A DNA stretch of 64,000 nucleotides, from NCBI RefSeq assembly GCF_010091925.1, contig NZ_WVID01000019.1, forward strand, positions 62,001-126,000, given 5' to 3'. The notes under the pieces are model-generated. The model worked only from the letters and a program-made list of their open reading frames with translations. It had not been told where the DNA came from and did not search any database. How positions within the stretch are numbered: position 1 is the stretch's first letter; each line of letters begins with the position of its first letter. Origin of the DNA: Nostoc sp. B(2019) (GTDB lineage: Bacteria > Cyanobacteriota > Cyanobacteriia > Cyanobacteriales > Nostocaceae). Positions 24,889 to 33,984 of this stretch are shown here, piece after piece. A program made the position numbers and the translations under genes.

Positions 24889-25339
24889 TGTTTTTGAGCG
24901 CCTTAAGAAAAAGACACGTCCAAGTGTTCCAGCACGGGATACAACACTTGTAAAAGTACAACATGAGAATTTACTAAATGACCAAATTACTGAATTTAGT
25001 CATTTATCTGAGAAACCAAAACCGGATTTAGATAGTGAGGAAGTTATAAACGATAAGGTAAGCACTTCTAATCAAGAACAGCACTTAGAGTTACCGCAGA
25101 TTATCAGGCGAACAATCAGGTTAGAACAGGACATTGATACTAACCTAGATAGCCTTTGCAATGTAAATAAAATTACTAGAGATACTTTCCTAGAAGCTGC
25201 ATTTCTCGTCTGCTCAGAAAATGAGGAATTATTGCAAGAGGTACTAAAGCAAGCTAGAAAACGTTATCAACAGCGTAAACAAGCTGGTGAACAACGCAAA
25301 TTTCAGACATTGGCTAAGAAAATTAACGTTAACGATTAA
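24881..25339 (+). CDS. ParB-analogue, small DNA-binding partner of ParA
   Basis: A 152-residue charged protein; the ATG at 24881 overlaps the parA stop. Residues 85-125 (LPQIIRRTIRLEQDIDTNLDSL, then ITRDTFLEAAFLVC) match a ribbon-helix-helix of the type used by small partition proteins. A basic helix follows (LKQARKRYQQRKQAGEQRKF). It is not a canonical large ParB. It likely binds the TGACTAAAT cluster. That motif also occurs once inside this gene near 24992. Confidence 0.65.
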   Translation: MSDVFERLKKKTRPSVPARDTTLVKVQHENLLNDQITEFSHLSEKPKPDLDSEEVINDKVSTSNQEQHLELPQIIRRTIRLEQDIDTNLDSLCNVNKITRDTFLEAAFLVCSENEELLQEVLKQARKRYQQRKQAGEQRKFQTLAKKINVND

Positions 25340-25592
25340 GTTAACCCTAATCCATCCGTGAGAGGTTAAGGTAATTGCACAAATGTCCGTGAGGGTGCAG
25401 GAAAAGACAGTGATTATCCTAATGAGAATTACTGCATGAAAATATTGCGTTGTTCCATTTCTAAAGGTTCTGCTTGAACAGTGTCAGCAGTGAATGCGAT
25501 TGGAGCCAAAATATTCTGTTCCATCCAGAGCTATTGGCAAATTATTTTTAAAGCAGAGAAACCCTTTTAGGTGTTTAGTTTGCTCTAATGCT

Positions 25593-26105
25593 CTAAAATC
25601 TCGTCATACACTCAGGGTAGCCATTACTAATGGGAAGAAAATCATTAGCAGGGTACAAAGCTTTAATATAACGCTCTAATAATATACGAAAATCATAACT
25701 CATAGGAGAATTTTCATCTCCTATGAATGAGGATTGGAGAATTTCATCCTTTAACAAAAAATGTATGGGAATAGCTAAGTACTGATCGCTAAAATTACTA
25801 GAGTCACTTATTTGCTGAGTGTTCCCCTCATTTTGGAGCAGGTGTTCTATAAAATCAATGGCAAACCAAATTTCATTTTTGATATTTTCTGAGTAATCAC
25901 CCTGAGTTATATTTTTTAGTGCATCCCTAAAGTTTGTTGTTATATTAGAGTGAATTTGAGAATAAGAATCTATACTGTAACGTGATGTAACAGTATGATT
26001 ATTCATTGGGATAATCAATAATGAACCGTCCATATAAACGTGTGGGCTAATTTCTATTTCTAATAATTCAGGCATACAGGAACATTGGTCAAATAAAAAA
26101 TCCAC
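25593..26105 (-). CDS. Hypothetical protein
   Basis: A 170-residue acidic protein rich in Asn, Ser and Ile. The N-terminal FLFDQCSCMPELLEIEIS could be a strand-rich start, and the rest is helical (IWFAIDFIEHLLQNE, FRILLERYIKALYP). No family was recognised. It abuts an IS630 fragment and may be cargo or a disrupted resident gene. Upstream (25340-25592) only short direct repeats of TCCGTGAG were noticed. Confidence 0.45.
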   Translation of the reverse strand: MDFLFDQCSCMPELLEIEISPHVYMDGSLLIIPMNNHTVTSRYSIDSYSQIHSNITTNFRDALKNITQGDYSENIKNEIWFAIDFIEHLLQNEGNTQQISDSSNFSDQYLAIPIHFLLKDEILQSSFIGDENSPMSYDFRILLERYIKALYPANDFLPISNGYPECMTRF

Positions 26106-26114
26106 GCCTATCAG

Positions 26115-26570
26115 TTGATGGAATTAGCTGCTGCTACTGGAGAAATAGACCTAAAGTATTTAGACGAATCAGGGTTTTGTGCATGGAGTGAGCCTGGTTA
26201 CACCTATTACCAACGAGGTGAGCAAAAACGTCTGGAACAAACTAAGCGTCGTGATCGTAGATTAAGCATTATCGGGTTTTTTCAACCAATAATAAGTTTT
26301 ATTTACGGTCTGGTTATCGGGGGTGTTGGTCGTAAACCTTACATCCAGATGATGGAACATGAAGCCCTTAATGCCCAGAAAGTTGGTCGCATTAGAGTAA
26401 TAGTGCAGGACAACGGCCCAATACATCGATGTCAGGAAGTTCAGCAGTTATGGTCAAAGTGGGAACAGATGGGTTTGTACATCTTTTTTTTGCCCGCATA
26501 CTGCTCTCAGATGAATCCAATTGAATTAGAGTGGCAGCATCTTAAAAAAGATGAACTATGTGGGCAATGA
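26115..26570 (+). pseudogene. IS630-family transposase fragment
   Basis: The 151 codons match the DDE catalytic half of IS630 transposases: LDESG with the first Asp, VIVQDNGPIH with the second, and NPIELEWQHLK with the final Glu. The N-terminal helix-turn-helix half is missing upstream. The expected C-terminal tail is lost after ELCGQ; another frame stays open for about 28 codons, so a frameshift is likely. It is an inactive remnant. Confidence 0.75.
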
Positions 26571-26750
26571 GTTTATACCTCAAAGCACTTGACCATCTCC
26601 ACACAAAATCCTTACGATGCAAGTATTTTGGTATTTTGGACTGACGAACATGGAGATTATCCAATCACATCGTTTTAAAATTGGATGTGAGCAAGCAACA
26701 AGTCCACATAATATCCCTTATGTTCACTCATATCATGGGATTGCTATGGA

Positions 26751-27125
26751 TCATACTGCTGATGATATCAATTCACCTGTCCCAGTAGTTTTTCGCTCTT
26801 CTAGGAAAGAATGGGCAATTAAATTGATGATTTCAACTCTTTCTACAGCAGAGGCAGCAGATACAAGCTTTTGCAGGCTTACACCTGGCTTTGCCCCAAG
26901 CAGCTGAGACAAATACCACTCCCGTGCTTCTATAGGAACAGCCCCTAACAATGCTAGAAACTTTCTAGTTCCCAAGTCAGCCTTTCCCTTACGAAATCTG
27001 GAAATTAGCACCTCTGAAACTCCAGCTTGCTTGGCTACAACCTTTGCCGAAAGGTTGTACCTATCGAACATCTCGTCAAATAGTTGCTGGTAAAGAGAAG
27101 TTTCCTCTGTTACAAAATTTTGCAT
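26751..27125 (-). CDS. XRE/Cro-CI-type regulator
   Basis: A 124-residue protein with a helix-turn-helix at 20-70 (YNLSAKVVAKQAGVSEVLISRFRKGKADLGTRKF). The C-terminal half is helical and may dimerise. It is divergent from the replication module at 27497 and 370 bp away, so copy-number or incompatibility control is an attractive but unproven role. Confidence 0.7.
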   Translation of the reverse strand: MQNFVTEETSLYQQLFDEMFDRYNLSAKVVAKQAGVSEVLISRFRKGKADLGTRKFLALLGAVPIEAREWYLSQLLGAKPGVSLQKLVSAASAVERVEIINLIAHSFLEERKTTGTGELISSAV

Positions 27126-27496
27126 TGCTAGCTAATTATAGGATTAGTTAGTTGTTATAGTATGCGATATTTAGAGAGAACTCTATTAGGATTTTTAAAG
27201 TTATGGATAATTCAATAATAACAAGGGACTTACTCTTTTCAAATTAAGCCAACAGCAGTTCTGACTGAAAACATAAGATCAGCTTTTCTTCAGTAGAACA
27301 GAACTTCGGCTAATACTTGCTTTGGCGACACTTTTGAGGGCGCAAATTAAGAGAATTTCGGCATACATCAAGTAACGTCTGAAGTTGCTAATCGCTTTGC
27401 TCTCTATTGCTGTGTGTCAAATGGCTGGTATTTAAAAAGTTAGCCCTTGTCTGGGGGGACAGGGGCTGGAAATTTTTCTTGCTTATTAAGGTGATT
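27126..27496. other. Intergenic region upstream of the replication module
   Basis: 371 bp between a divergent XRE-type regulator and the winged-helix gene. It is AT-rich with a palindromic stretch around 27130-27160 (TTAGTTAGTTGTTATAG). No iteron array or gene was seen. It may hold an origin or operator. Confidence 0.45.
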
Positions 27497-28297
27497 ATGA
27501 CACAGAACAGTTCAAAAATTCAAGGTAAGTTTTACCCACTCCAGCACGAGGAATGGCTGAAAGCCTGCCGAGAATTAACGCCAGCACAAAAAGATGTGCT
27601 GTACTACATTCGCACTCTCGATCCTTATGGCGACGGGGTTGAGTTGTCTGTTTCCGGGATAGCTAGGCAACTGTCAACAGAGAATAAAGAAGTACATCGC
27701 TCTACAGTTAGCCGCGCTCTCAAAGCCTTAGATGACAAGGGATTCATTGACCTTGAACTACTGAAAGTCCAAGTCAAAATTTTAGCTGGGGGGCTTCATT
27801 GTTGCGATGAGACAACAGTGTTGCCTACAGACAACAGTGTTGCCTCACCGCAACAAGCGCGATCGCTACGCAACAAGCGTGATCATGACGCAACAGACGC
27901 GATCGCTACGCAACAACCGAGTTCTGAAAGCCATACTCAGAGCCAATCTTCAAGTCCTAAGACTTATAAGACTTATTCAGACTTTATTAAGACTCTCTCA
28001 CAAGAGGAGCGAGCGAATTTTCTAGAATTTTGTGAGGAAAAAACCAAAAATCTTAGCCAGCCAGTGAATGACATTGAGGCTTGGTTAGCTTACAAGAACA
28101 AAGCCGGAAGGAATCGCTGGGAAGTTTATTACGAAAAATATCTGGCTTCAAAACAGGTACAAACCAAAAAAACTGAAACAAAAAATGCTCGAGACGAATT
28201 CCGTCGAGAACTTGAAGAACGGCAGCGACAAGCTCAAAGAGCTTGGGAAGAGTCGCAAAGTCAAAATCTCGCTGAGAATACTGGCGGTGAGACATGA
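27497..28297 (+). CDS. Winged-helix replication protein (DnaD-like or initiator)
   Basis: A 266-residue protein starting at MTQNSSKI with AAGGTG upstream. The N-terminal 90 residues form a winged helix: ELTPAQKDVLYYIRTL, LSVSGIARQLS, then STVSRALKALDDKGFIDL. A low-complexity linker (110-165) contains CGCAACAA and GCGATCGC repeats. The C-terminal part (residues 170-240) is basic and helical. It overlaps the dnaB start by four bases, so it likely loads or recruits the helicase to the plasmid origin. Confidence 0.7.
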   Translation: MTQNSSKIQGKFYPLQHEEWLKACRELTPAQKDVLYYIRTLDPYGDGVELSVSGIARQLSTENKEVHRSTVSRALKALDDKGFIDLELLKVQVKILAGGLHCCDETTVLPTDNSVASPQQARSLRNKRDHDATDAIATQQPSSESHTQSQSSSPKTYKTYSDFIKTLSQEERANFLEFCEEKTKNLSQPVNDIEAWLAYKNKAGRNRWEVYYEKYLASKQVQTKKTETKNARDEFRRELEERQRQAQRAWEESQSQNLAENTGGET

Positions 28298-29649
28298 TTG
28301 ATAAATTGCCACCCCAAAACATCGAAGCGGAAGAGGCGATTTTAGGCGGTATCATGCTTGATCCAGAAGCAATCGGTAGGGTGAGCGATCGCCTAATTCC
28401 CGAAGCCTTTTACATTAGCGCCCATAAAGATATCTATCAAGCCGTGCAGCGCCTTCATTGCTCTGGTAAACCCACTGATTTACTCACAGTTACAGCTTGG
28501 CTTACTGACCACGATTTACTAGTCCGTATCGGCGGGAGAAATAAACTAGCAACTTTGGTAGACCGTACAGTGTCAGCTGTCAACATTGACACTTTAGCCG
28601 AGTTGGTAATGGACAAATTCGCGCGTAGACAGTTAATCAAGGCTGGAAATGAAATTGTACATCTGGGTTACGAGACAGAAACTGAGTTACCACAAATCCT
28701 TGACCAATCAGAACAGAAAATTTTCCAATTATCTAATCAAACCCTATCTTCAAACACTGAACACAACAGCACGATTAACGTTGCTGCTTACGAGGATTTA
28801 AATTCAGGAAACCCCATTTACCCTACAGGACTTCATGAACTCGATAATTTGATGGTGGGATTTGAAAGCGGCACACTCACCATAGTTGCGGGTAGGCCAT
28901 CAATGGGAAAGTCCCAGATCGCCTTGTTTTTGGCTTTCCAAATGATACTGTTTCATGAGCTACCTGTGGTCATCTTCTCCTTGGAGATGACAAAGAAACA
29001 ATTGGAGTACAGGCTGTGGAGTTTAATTAGTGTCACCAACGCCTATAAGCATTTAGAGTTAACGCCACTAAAAAGCGATCGCATCCGCAGACATCGCTCA
29101 GGTAATAAACCCCTAGCAGACTGGGAATTTACAAGCATTGCCAAAATCGTCGGTGTTGCTTCAGAATTACCGCTGTACATGAATGACTCAAGGGGTATCA
29201 CCGTTTCACAAATTGCTTCCGAATGCCGTCAAATTAAGGCTAAAGAGGGAAAACTTGGGTTAGTTATCGTTGATTACCTGCAAATGATGGCAGAGGACTC
29301 TGGAGGCAACCGCAGCTATGGACTAGGAGATGTAGCCAGGGGACTTTACAAAATGGCAGGGGAACTAGATGTACCTGTGCTGGCACTGTCGCAAATCTCT
29401 AGGGGAGTTGAGGGCAGACAGAATAAGCGCCCCATGATGAGCGACCTTAGCCAATCGGGAATTTTAGAAATGGTGGCAGACAATATTATTCTCGCTTACC
29501 GGGATGAGTACTACAACCCAGACACTACAGACCAAGGAATATTAGAGCTAATCATGGCTAAAGCACGGCACGGTGAAACAGGCACAGCAACGGTATTTTT
29601 TGACAAGTCTTATGGAATTATACAGAATTTGCGCTCCGGAAATATCTGA
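28294..29649 (+). CDS. dnaB: Replicative DNA helicase DnaB
   Basis: A full-length 451-residue DnaB. The N-terminal domain begins LPPQNIEAEEAILGGIMLD. The RecA-like domain has Walker A GRPSMGKS near 205-212, Walker B LVIVDYLQMM, and the H4 segment ending in VADNIILAYRDE. No intein is present. A plasmid copy coupled to a winged-helix protein suggests a self-sufficient replication module. Its composition and HIP1 sites look native to cyanobacteria. Confidence 0.92.
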   Translation: MIDKLPPQNIEAEEAILGGIMLDPEAIGRVSDRLIPEAFYISAHKDIYQAVQRLHCSGKPTDLLTVTAWLTDHDLLVRIGGRNKLATLVDRTVSAVNIDTLAELVMDKFARRQLIKAGNEIVHLGYETETELPQILDQSEQKIFQLSNQTLSSNTEHNSTINVAAYEDLNSGNPIYPTGLHELDNLMVGFESGTLTIVAGRPSMGKSQIALFLAFQMILFHELPVVIFSLEMTKKQLEYRLWSLISVTNAYKHLELTPLKSDRIRRHRSGNKPLADWEFTSIAKIVGVASELPLYMNDSRGITVSQIASECRQIKAKEGKLGLVIVDYLQMMAEDSGGNRSYGLGDVARGLYKMAGELDVPVLALSQISRGVEGRQNKRPMMSDLSQSGILEMVADNIILAYRDEYYNPDTTDQGILELIMAKARHGETGTATVFFDKSYGIIQNLRSGNI

Positions 29650-30367
29650 GTCTTCAAACTGCTGTCGAAACCATCCGCCTCCTGTATCGGAACTTTTACT
29701 GGGGGGTATTGATAATAGCCCTAGTAAAAACTCTGAACAAATAGAGATATCCCCCAGTAAAAACAACCCTAGTAAAAAGTGCAGAAATTGGGGTGAGGGT
29801 AACGGCACTATTCATTGGCGCACCATTACTAGGGGTGGAAAGGACTATCCCCAGGCTTACTATCATTGGCAGGAAAAAGGGAGAAAGAAGACCAAGTACA
29901 TTCCCAAGCAAATACTTGGGGATATTCAAGAAGCAGAGTTCAAGAAGCGCCCAATTAGAGAAATTTTGACATTACTGGGTGTTGTGCCTAGCCCTAGTAA
30001 AAACACATTACTGGGGGATATCGAAAACAGCCCTAGTAACGATGTCGAGCAGTCGGAAATACCCCCCAGTAAAAATAACCCTAGTAACGATGTCGAACAG
30101 TCAGAGATACCCTCCAGTAAAAATAACCCTAGTAAAACTAGACGACACAAAGGATTAGGTAGTGGCTCCATTCAGTGGAAAACCATCACCCTTCACGGCA
30201 AAGATTATCCCCAAGCTTGGTATCACTATGAGTTCTGGAAAGATGGAGATCGCCTTGTTAAAAAGTGCAAGTATATTCCAAAACGACTATTAGAGAGAAT
30301 AGAGAAACTAGAAGCACATAAAGCCCCAGTCAGAGAGATTTTATCAGTATTACGAGTAAAATTATAG
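29573..30367 (+). CDS. Two-copy repeat-domain protein downstream of dnaB
   Basis: The frame gives 264 residues from 29573. Starts at 29573 and 29612 both lie inside the end of dnaB in another frame. A domain of about 60 residues occurs twice: GNGTIHWRTITRGGKDYPQA...KYIPKQIL and GSGSIQWKTITLHGKDYPQA...KYIPKRLL, each followed by REIL-x-x-L. The linkers are repeats of SPSKN, NNPSK and EQSEIPPS. The domain resembles small basic modules with GxGSI...YWY patterns seen in plasmid proteins. It may bind DNA. The linkers are encoded by a repeated CCCTAGTAA/CCCCAGTAA word. Confidence 0.5.
   Translation: MKQAQQRYFLTSLMELYRICAPEISESSNCCRNHPPPVSELLLGGIDNSPSKNSEQIEISPSKNNPSKKCRNWGEGNGTIHWRTITRGGKDYPQAYYHWQEKGRKKTKYIPKQILGDIQEAEFKKRPIREILTLLGVVPSPSKNTLLGDIENSPSNDVEQSEIPPSKNNPSNDVEQSEIPSSKNNPSKTRRHKGLGSGSIQWKTITLHGKDYPQAWYHYEFWKDGDRLVKKCKYIPKRLLERIEKLEAHKAPVREILSVLRVKL
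29694..30139 (+). repeat. CCCTAGTAA / CCCCAGTAA repeat cluster inside a coding region
   Basis: About eleven copies of CC(C/T)AGTAA or its inverse TTACTGGGG occur, including positions near 29694, 29719, 29752, 29767, 29992, 30009, 30031, 30061, 30079, 30109 and 30127. Two longer units with AACGATGTCGA(G/A)CAGTC repeat at 30038 and 30086. They may be iterons or the result of peptide-linker expansion. Confidence 0.6.
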
Positions 30368-30399
30368 AAAAACCTCATCCTCAGAAAAGCCACGCAAAT

Positions 30400-30676
30400 C
30401 GTATTCTGATTCGTCCTAGCGAACAAGTCCCGATCAATGGTGAGATCGTCGAGGGTACTTCCAACGTCAATGAAGCCTTTCTCACGGGAGAGTCGCGCCC
30501 GGTGGTCAAAAAAGCCAATGATGAAGCGATCGCCGGAGCGGTCAATGGAGAAGGTGCTTTGACAGTCAAGGTCACTCGCACCGGAGATCAAACAACCTGA
30601 GCCAGATTATGCGTATGGTTAAGGAAGCGCAGACATCTAAGTAAATTTCAATCACTAGCCGATCGACTTGCCTATT
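30400..30676 (+). pseudogene. Remnant of a metal P-type ATPase, left part
   Basis: Translation gives the actuator-domain stretch RILIRPSEQVPINGEIVEG, then NEAFLTGESRPVVKKA and GALTVKVTRTGDQT. A frameshift near 30595 is followed by LSQIMRMVKEAQTSK, and another near 30643 by KFQSLADRLAYL. The TGES motif identifies the family, close to copper transporters of the CopB/CopA type. The gene breaks off at about 30680 where IS-like sequence starts. The matching C-terminal part is at 32638. Confidence 0.8.
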
Positions 30677-31051
30677 TATGATTGTGACTTAAATAAATTG
30701 TTTGCCGCAACGGCAAGCTTTTACTTTAAAAAACGGCAATCTTTTAGGTTCTTGGCAACTTTTGGTGATGATGAAAAGTTACGCGCTTTAAGGCAGAGGG
30801 CAGGAGGCAGAAGGCAGAAGGGTTTTAAGATTCTGCCTGTCGTCGTAGAACTTGTGACCAAGACTCAGATCGAACTTGAAGACTTTTCTTGTGATCTAGA
30901 GGTTCTGTAACCCTTGCACAGCAGGAATTTCTGTAGTTTTCTTCTTTCTTCCTTCTGACTTGAAAATCAAACTTCGGCTTAAATCCAAGAAGGATATGTG
31001 GCTGAAGTCATTCAATGGCGACACAGCCGAAACAAAATATTGATTACAGGT

Positions 31052-32287
31052 TTAAATTGCGACCGGAACAGGTTCAACACTAACTTGATAACCAAGTTTT
31101 TCTAGGCGTTTAATCAAACGTTTCTTGACACTTTCCGGTCGTTGTTTGTCGAAATAATCAGCTCCTAAATCTTTATAAGGTTCTTGATGTGATATTAGAT
31201 GGTAAGCGATCATTAAAATAGAATGTGCAACAGCAACAGCTGCGCGTTTTTTGCCTCTTCGCCCACTAATACGACGAAACTGAGCAGCAAGGTAAGTTTT
31301 AGTATGGGCTAGAGCGTGAGCGGCTTGAACCAGAATTGTTCGTAAGGAGCGATTGCCTTTACGGGTACTAGTTGAAAGCGTTTTCCCACCACTTTCGTAG
31401 TTACCAGGAGCAACTCCAGCCCAAGCAGCCAAATGCTGGGCACTTGGGAAACGGCTCATATCGATGCCAATTTCAGATACAATAATTTCCGCAGTTCGAC
31501 GTGCGATACCTGGTATAGTATCTAATAACTCTACCGCTTGCTCAAAAGGGCAACAATATTCCTCAATTTGTTGGTCAAAACATTTAATTGTTTCGTCTAT
31601 GCTATCAATTTGACACAGTAGCTGTGCGAGAATAAATCGTTGATGAGGACGAACTCTACCCTCAAGTGCAAGAATCAGTAAATCATGCTTTTTTCGCATA
31701 GTTCCTTTTGCCAAGTCCGCCATTAGTTCAGGACTAGCGCTACCTTCAACAATCGCAGCTAGCATTGCTCGTCCTGACACTCCCATTACGTCACTGGCAA
31801 CTGAGGCAAGTTTGATATTAGCAGCTTCAAGCACTTTTTGGACTCGATTCACCAAGTTCACTCTTTCTCGAATAAAATTGCTACGATGACGAGTTAAATC
31901 GCGCAAATCTCTTTGCTCCACAGGGGGAATAAAACTCGCACGTAACAACCCATGTTGTAGTAGTTCGGCAATCCACTGCGAATCTTTGATGTCTGTTTTG
32001 CGTCCTGGCACCGCTTTTATATGACGGGCATTAACTAACATAACTTCAAAGTTTCCTTCTAGGATATTAAATACAGGTCGCCAGTACTCACCAGTACTCT
32101 CCATTGCTACATGAGTACAATTGTGACTTGTTAACCAGTCAGAAAGTTTTAACAAGTCCTGAGTCATTGTAGTGAATGTACGTATTTCCTTGTGCCATCC
32201 GGACGAAGACTTTGGGGTAATTACACAAGCTACCACCGTCTTTTTGTGTACATCTAGTCCTGCACAACGATTGTAGACTACCTGCAT
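31052..32287 (-). CDS. IS110-family transposase
   Basis: A complete 411-residue transposase. The N-terminal RuvC-like DEDD domain shows GLDVHKKTVVACV, MESTGEYWRP and GRKTDIKDSQWIAELL. The C-terminal domain has IPGIARRTAEIIVSEIG and FPSAQHLAAWAGVAPGN with a conserved Ser region (STRKGNRSLR). IS110 enzymes use a noncoding bridge RNA from an element end. No stop or frameshift is present, so the element may be active. Confidence 0.92.
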   Translation of the reverse strand: MQVVYNRCAGLDVHKKTVVACVITPKSSSGWHKEIRTFTTMTQDLLKLSDWLTSHNCTHVAMESTGEYWRPVFNILEGNFEVMLVNARHIKAVPGRKTDIKDSQWIAELLQHGLLRASFIPPVEQRDLRDLTRHRSNFIRERVNLVNRVQKVLEAANIKLASVASDVMGVSGRAMLAAIVEGSASPELMADLAKGTMRKKHDLLILALEGRVRPHQRFILAQLLCQIDSIDETIKCFDQQIEEYCCPFEQAVELLDTIPGIARRTAEIIVSEIGIDMSRFPSAQHLAAWAGVAPGNYESGGKTLSTSTRKGNRSLRTILVQAAHALAHTKTYLAAQFRRISGRRGKKRAAVAVAHSILMIAYHLISHQEPYKDLGADYFDKQRPESVKKRLIKRLEKLGYQVSVEPVPVAI

Positions 32288-32581
32288 ATCTCTTGATCTA
32301 CTACAACTTTCAAAATTGATAGGGGGCTAATACGTGGATATCTAAATAGTAGATTCTGACTTGCGTGCTCACTAAAACCAAAAAATTGCTCAGTGGCGAC
32401 AATTGGTAATTCCTCTCGATATCCAGGTTAGACTGCCCTTCAGGCTCTGGTGCTCTAATAAGGAAACAACCTCGCTTGTATCAGCCTTATCTTGGAAGTT
32501 ACCACATTTTCATTCATGGTGATGAAATTTTTTCATTGGGACTGCCCTCAGCATAGCTGCCTTCTGCCTAAACCAGCCCAC
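32288..32581 (-). other. Noncoding IS110 end, candidate bridge-RNA region
   Basis: About 290 bp upstream of the transposase start carry no ORF. In IS110-group elements this end is transcribed as the bridge RNA that specifies target and donor. Short internal inverted words (GGATATC...GATATCC, 32335-32424) are visible, but loops were not assigned. Confidence 0.4.
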
Positions 32582-32637
32582 TAGTGATCACCAAAAGCTG
32601 ACAAGAACCATCTTTTACTTTAAGTCACACATCTGCA

Positions 32638-33170
32638 CGAGAAGCGGTTGTAAAATTACAGAAAATGGACGTGCGGTGGTAATGATTACAGGCGATGCCG
32701 AAGCAGTTGCCAAGACCGTTGCTGGGGATTTGCAGATTGATCGCTACTATGCTCGTGTCCTACCACAGGGTAAAGCTGCGCTAATTCATCGGCTCAAAGC
32801 TGAAAAGCCGACCGCCTTTGTAGGCGAGGGCATCAATGATGCACCTGCTTTAACCGAGTCAGATTTAGGACTGGCGATCAGAGCCGGAACCAATGTTGTG
32901 ATCGAGTCTGCCAATCTAATCTTAGTTAAAAGCGATCCGCTTGATGCAACTTACGCGCTTAAACTTGCGAAAGCTACCTACAGCAAAATGGCTCATAACT
33001 TGTTATGGGCAGCTGGGTACAACGTTGTTGCCATTCCATTAGCGGCAGGAGTTGGCTACCCATTCGGCATTCTATTAACACCAGCAATAGCTGCCATACT
33101 GATGAGCGTTTCGACAGTTGTTGTTTCATTTAATGCAATGTCGTTACGTGGCATTCGTTTGCATGATTGA
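32638..33170 (+). pseudogene. Remnant of a metal P-type ATPase, right part
   Basis: The frame starts REAVVKLQKMDVR, shifts by an indel near 32676, then reads [54 protein letters not shown] and two C-terminal membrane helices to a stop at 33170. The [10 protein letters not shown] hinge motif and the membrane end fit the same ATPase as the 30400 remnant. The phosphorylation domain (DKTGT) is absent from both parts, so no working pump can be made. Confidence 0.82.
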
Positions 33171-33310
33171 GTACATCAGAACAAATCTCAATCGAGACGA
33201 AGTAATATAAGTTACCTCCTAGATGCAGAAGCCATTTCACTGCTTCAAAACTACTCACACCCATAATCAGGGTAGAGTTGAACTAAAAAGTTTTTTGTAA
33301 GCATCTGTCT

Positions 33311-33555
33311 TTAACGATACAACATTTTAAATGGGTAAATAGAGCGAACGGTTTTAAGTGGGGGTATATTAAAAGGTAGCTTAATAGTGAAAGTGCTACC
33401 TTCACCTAAGTTACTTTGCACATCTATGCTGCCGTGGTGTGACTGAATAATTGCTTGCGCGATCGCTAATTCTAATCCAGAACCACCAATGCTACGAGAG
33501 CGAGCGCTACTCACCCGATAAAAGCGATCAAAAATTCGAGTCAGTTCGTGGTGAT
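33311..33555 (-). pseudogene. Truncated copy of the rppB C-terminus
   Basis: About 80 codons match the last part of the kinase at 35327-36727 almost exactly (ELTRIFDRFYRVSS, then AIIQSHHGSIDVQSNLGEGSTF). The homology ends at about 33545-33555 where maturase-like sequence begins. The copy has the G2 box changed to GSGLELAIA. It is a segmental duplication remnant. Confidence 0.85.
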
Positions 33556-33744
33556 GTGAAAGCATTTCGCAGACTCCAAAGAACGTTGATGAAGTCTTGG
33601 TGACCAAGAGCTTTATCAGTTCGTAGAGTTACCCAGGATAATCAGGGAAAAAAGACGGCTGGCGTTGAGTCACTGACCCCAAAGCAACGTCTAGAACTGA
33701 CTGGAAATTTAAACCTGGGGTCAAAGGTCAGCCCAACTAGACAG
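33547..33744 (+). pseudogene. Group II intron maturase/reverse transcriptase N-terminal remnant
   Basis: A single frame reads RGDVKAFRRLQRTLMKSW, a stop, then PRALSVRRVTQDNQGKKTAGV, ESLTPKQRLELTGNL and SKVSPTR. This is the conserved N-terminal region of group II intron-encoded proteins, with one nonsense codon and a small deletion (the usual DGVK after GV). The catalytic reverse transcriptase part is absent. Confidence 0.8.
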
Positions 33745-33858
33745 TATTCAATCCATTCCACTTGGTGTCAACCCTTCTTAAATTAGCGAAGCATTGTTAA
33801 AAGAGGGATTATTATGTCTGTTAATTGAGATTAGCAGGTGTAAATTGACCTAAAAAAT

Positions 33859-33893
33859 GGGGTTTTGTGTCTGCTAATGCTCCTCAAAACCCC
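33859..33893. terminator. Hairpin downstream of the 33985 peptide gene
   Basis: GGGGTTTTG and CAAAACCCC arms with a 17-nt loop. It lies about 90 bp past the stop of the minus-strand peptide gene and could end its transcript. No clear T run is adjacent. Confidence 0.4.
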
Positions 33894-33984
33894 AAACAAT
33901 TATGTCATCTCATGTAAGTGAAACTATTTCTCACGGATCTCGGTTCGACTCCTACAAGACTACTCAGTCCATAGGCTCTTTAAC

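Larger units (their letters stand above)
30684..32628. mobile_element. Insertion debris with inverted ends enclosing IS110
   Basis: GTGACTTAAA at 30684 is matched by its inverse TTTAAGTCAC at 32619. Just inside, GGTTCTTGGCAACTTTTGGTGAT at 30748 resembles the inverse of 32584-32610. These look like the ends of a second IS or MITE. About 270 codons of the surrounding ATPase gene are missing, so deletion accompanied insertion. Exact borders are uncertain. Confidence 0.45.

Noticed and set aside
26617-26907. 96-codon plus-strand ORF
   Set aside because: Half of it is antisense to the XRE-type regulator gene, which has a clear helix-turn-helix.
29692-30139. CRISPR-like array from the CCCTAGTAA repeats
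   Set aside because: Units are too short, spacing is irregular, and they lie in an open reading frame with translated peptide repeats.
30668-30910. 80-codon ORF in the IS debris
   Set aside because: It lies across a repeat-rich GGCAGAAGGCAG stretch and the inverted end; no protein-like pattern is visible.
33925-33970. tRNA T-arm-like sequence GGTTCGACTCC
   Set aside because: The flanking bases do not pair into a proper T stem, and no D arm or anticodon arm lies upstream. It may be chance or a tiny tRNA or tmRNA fragment.
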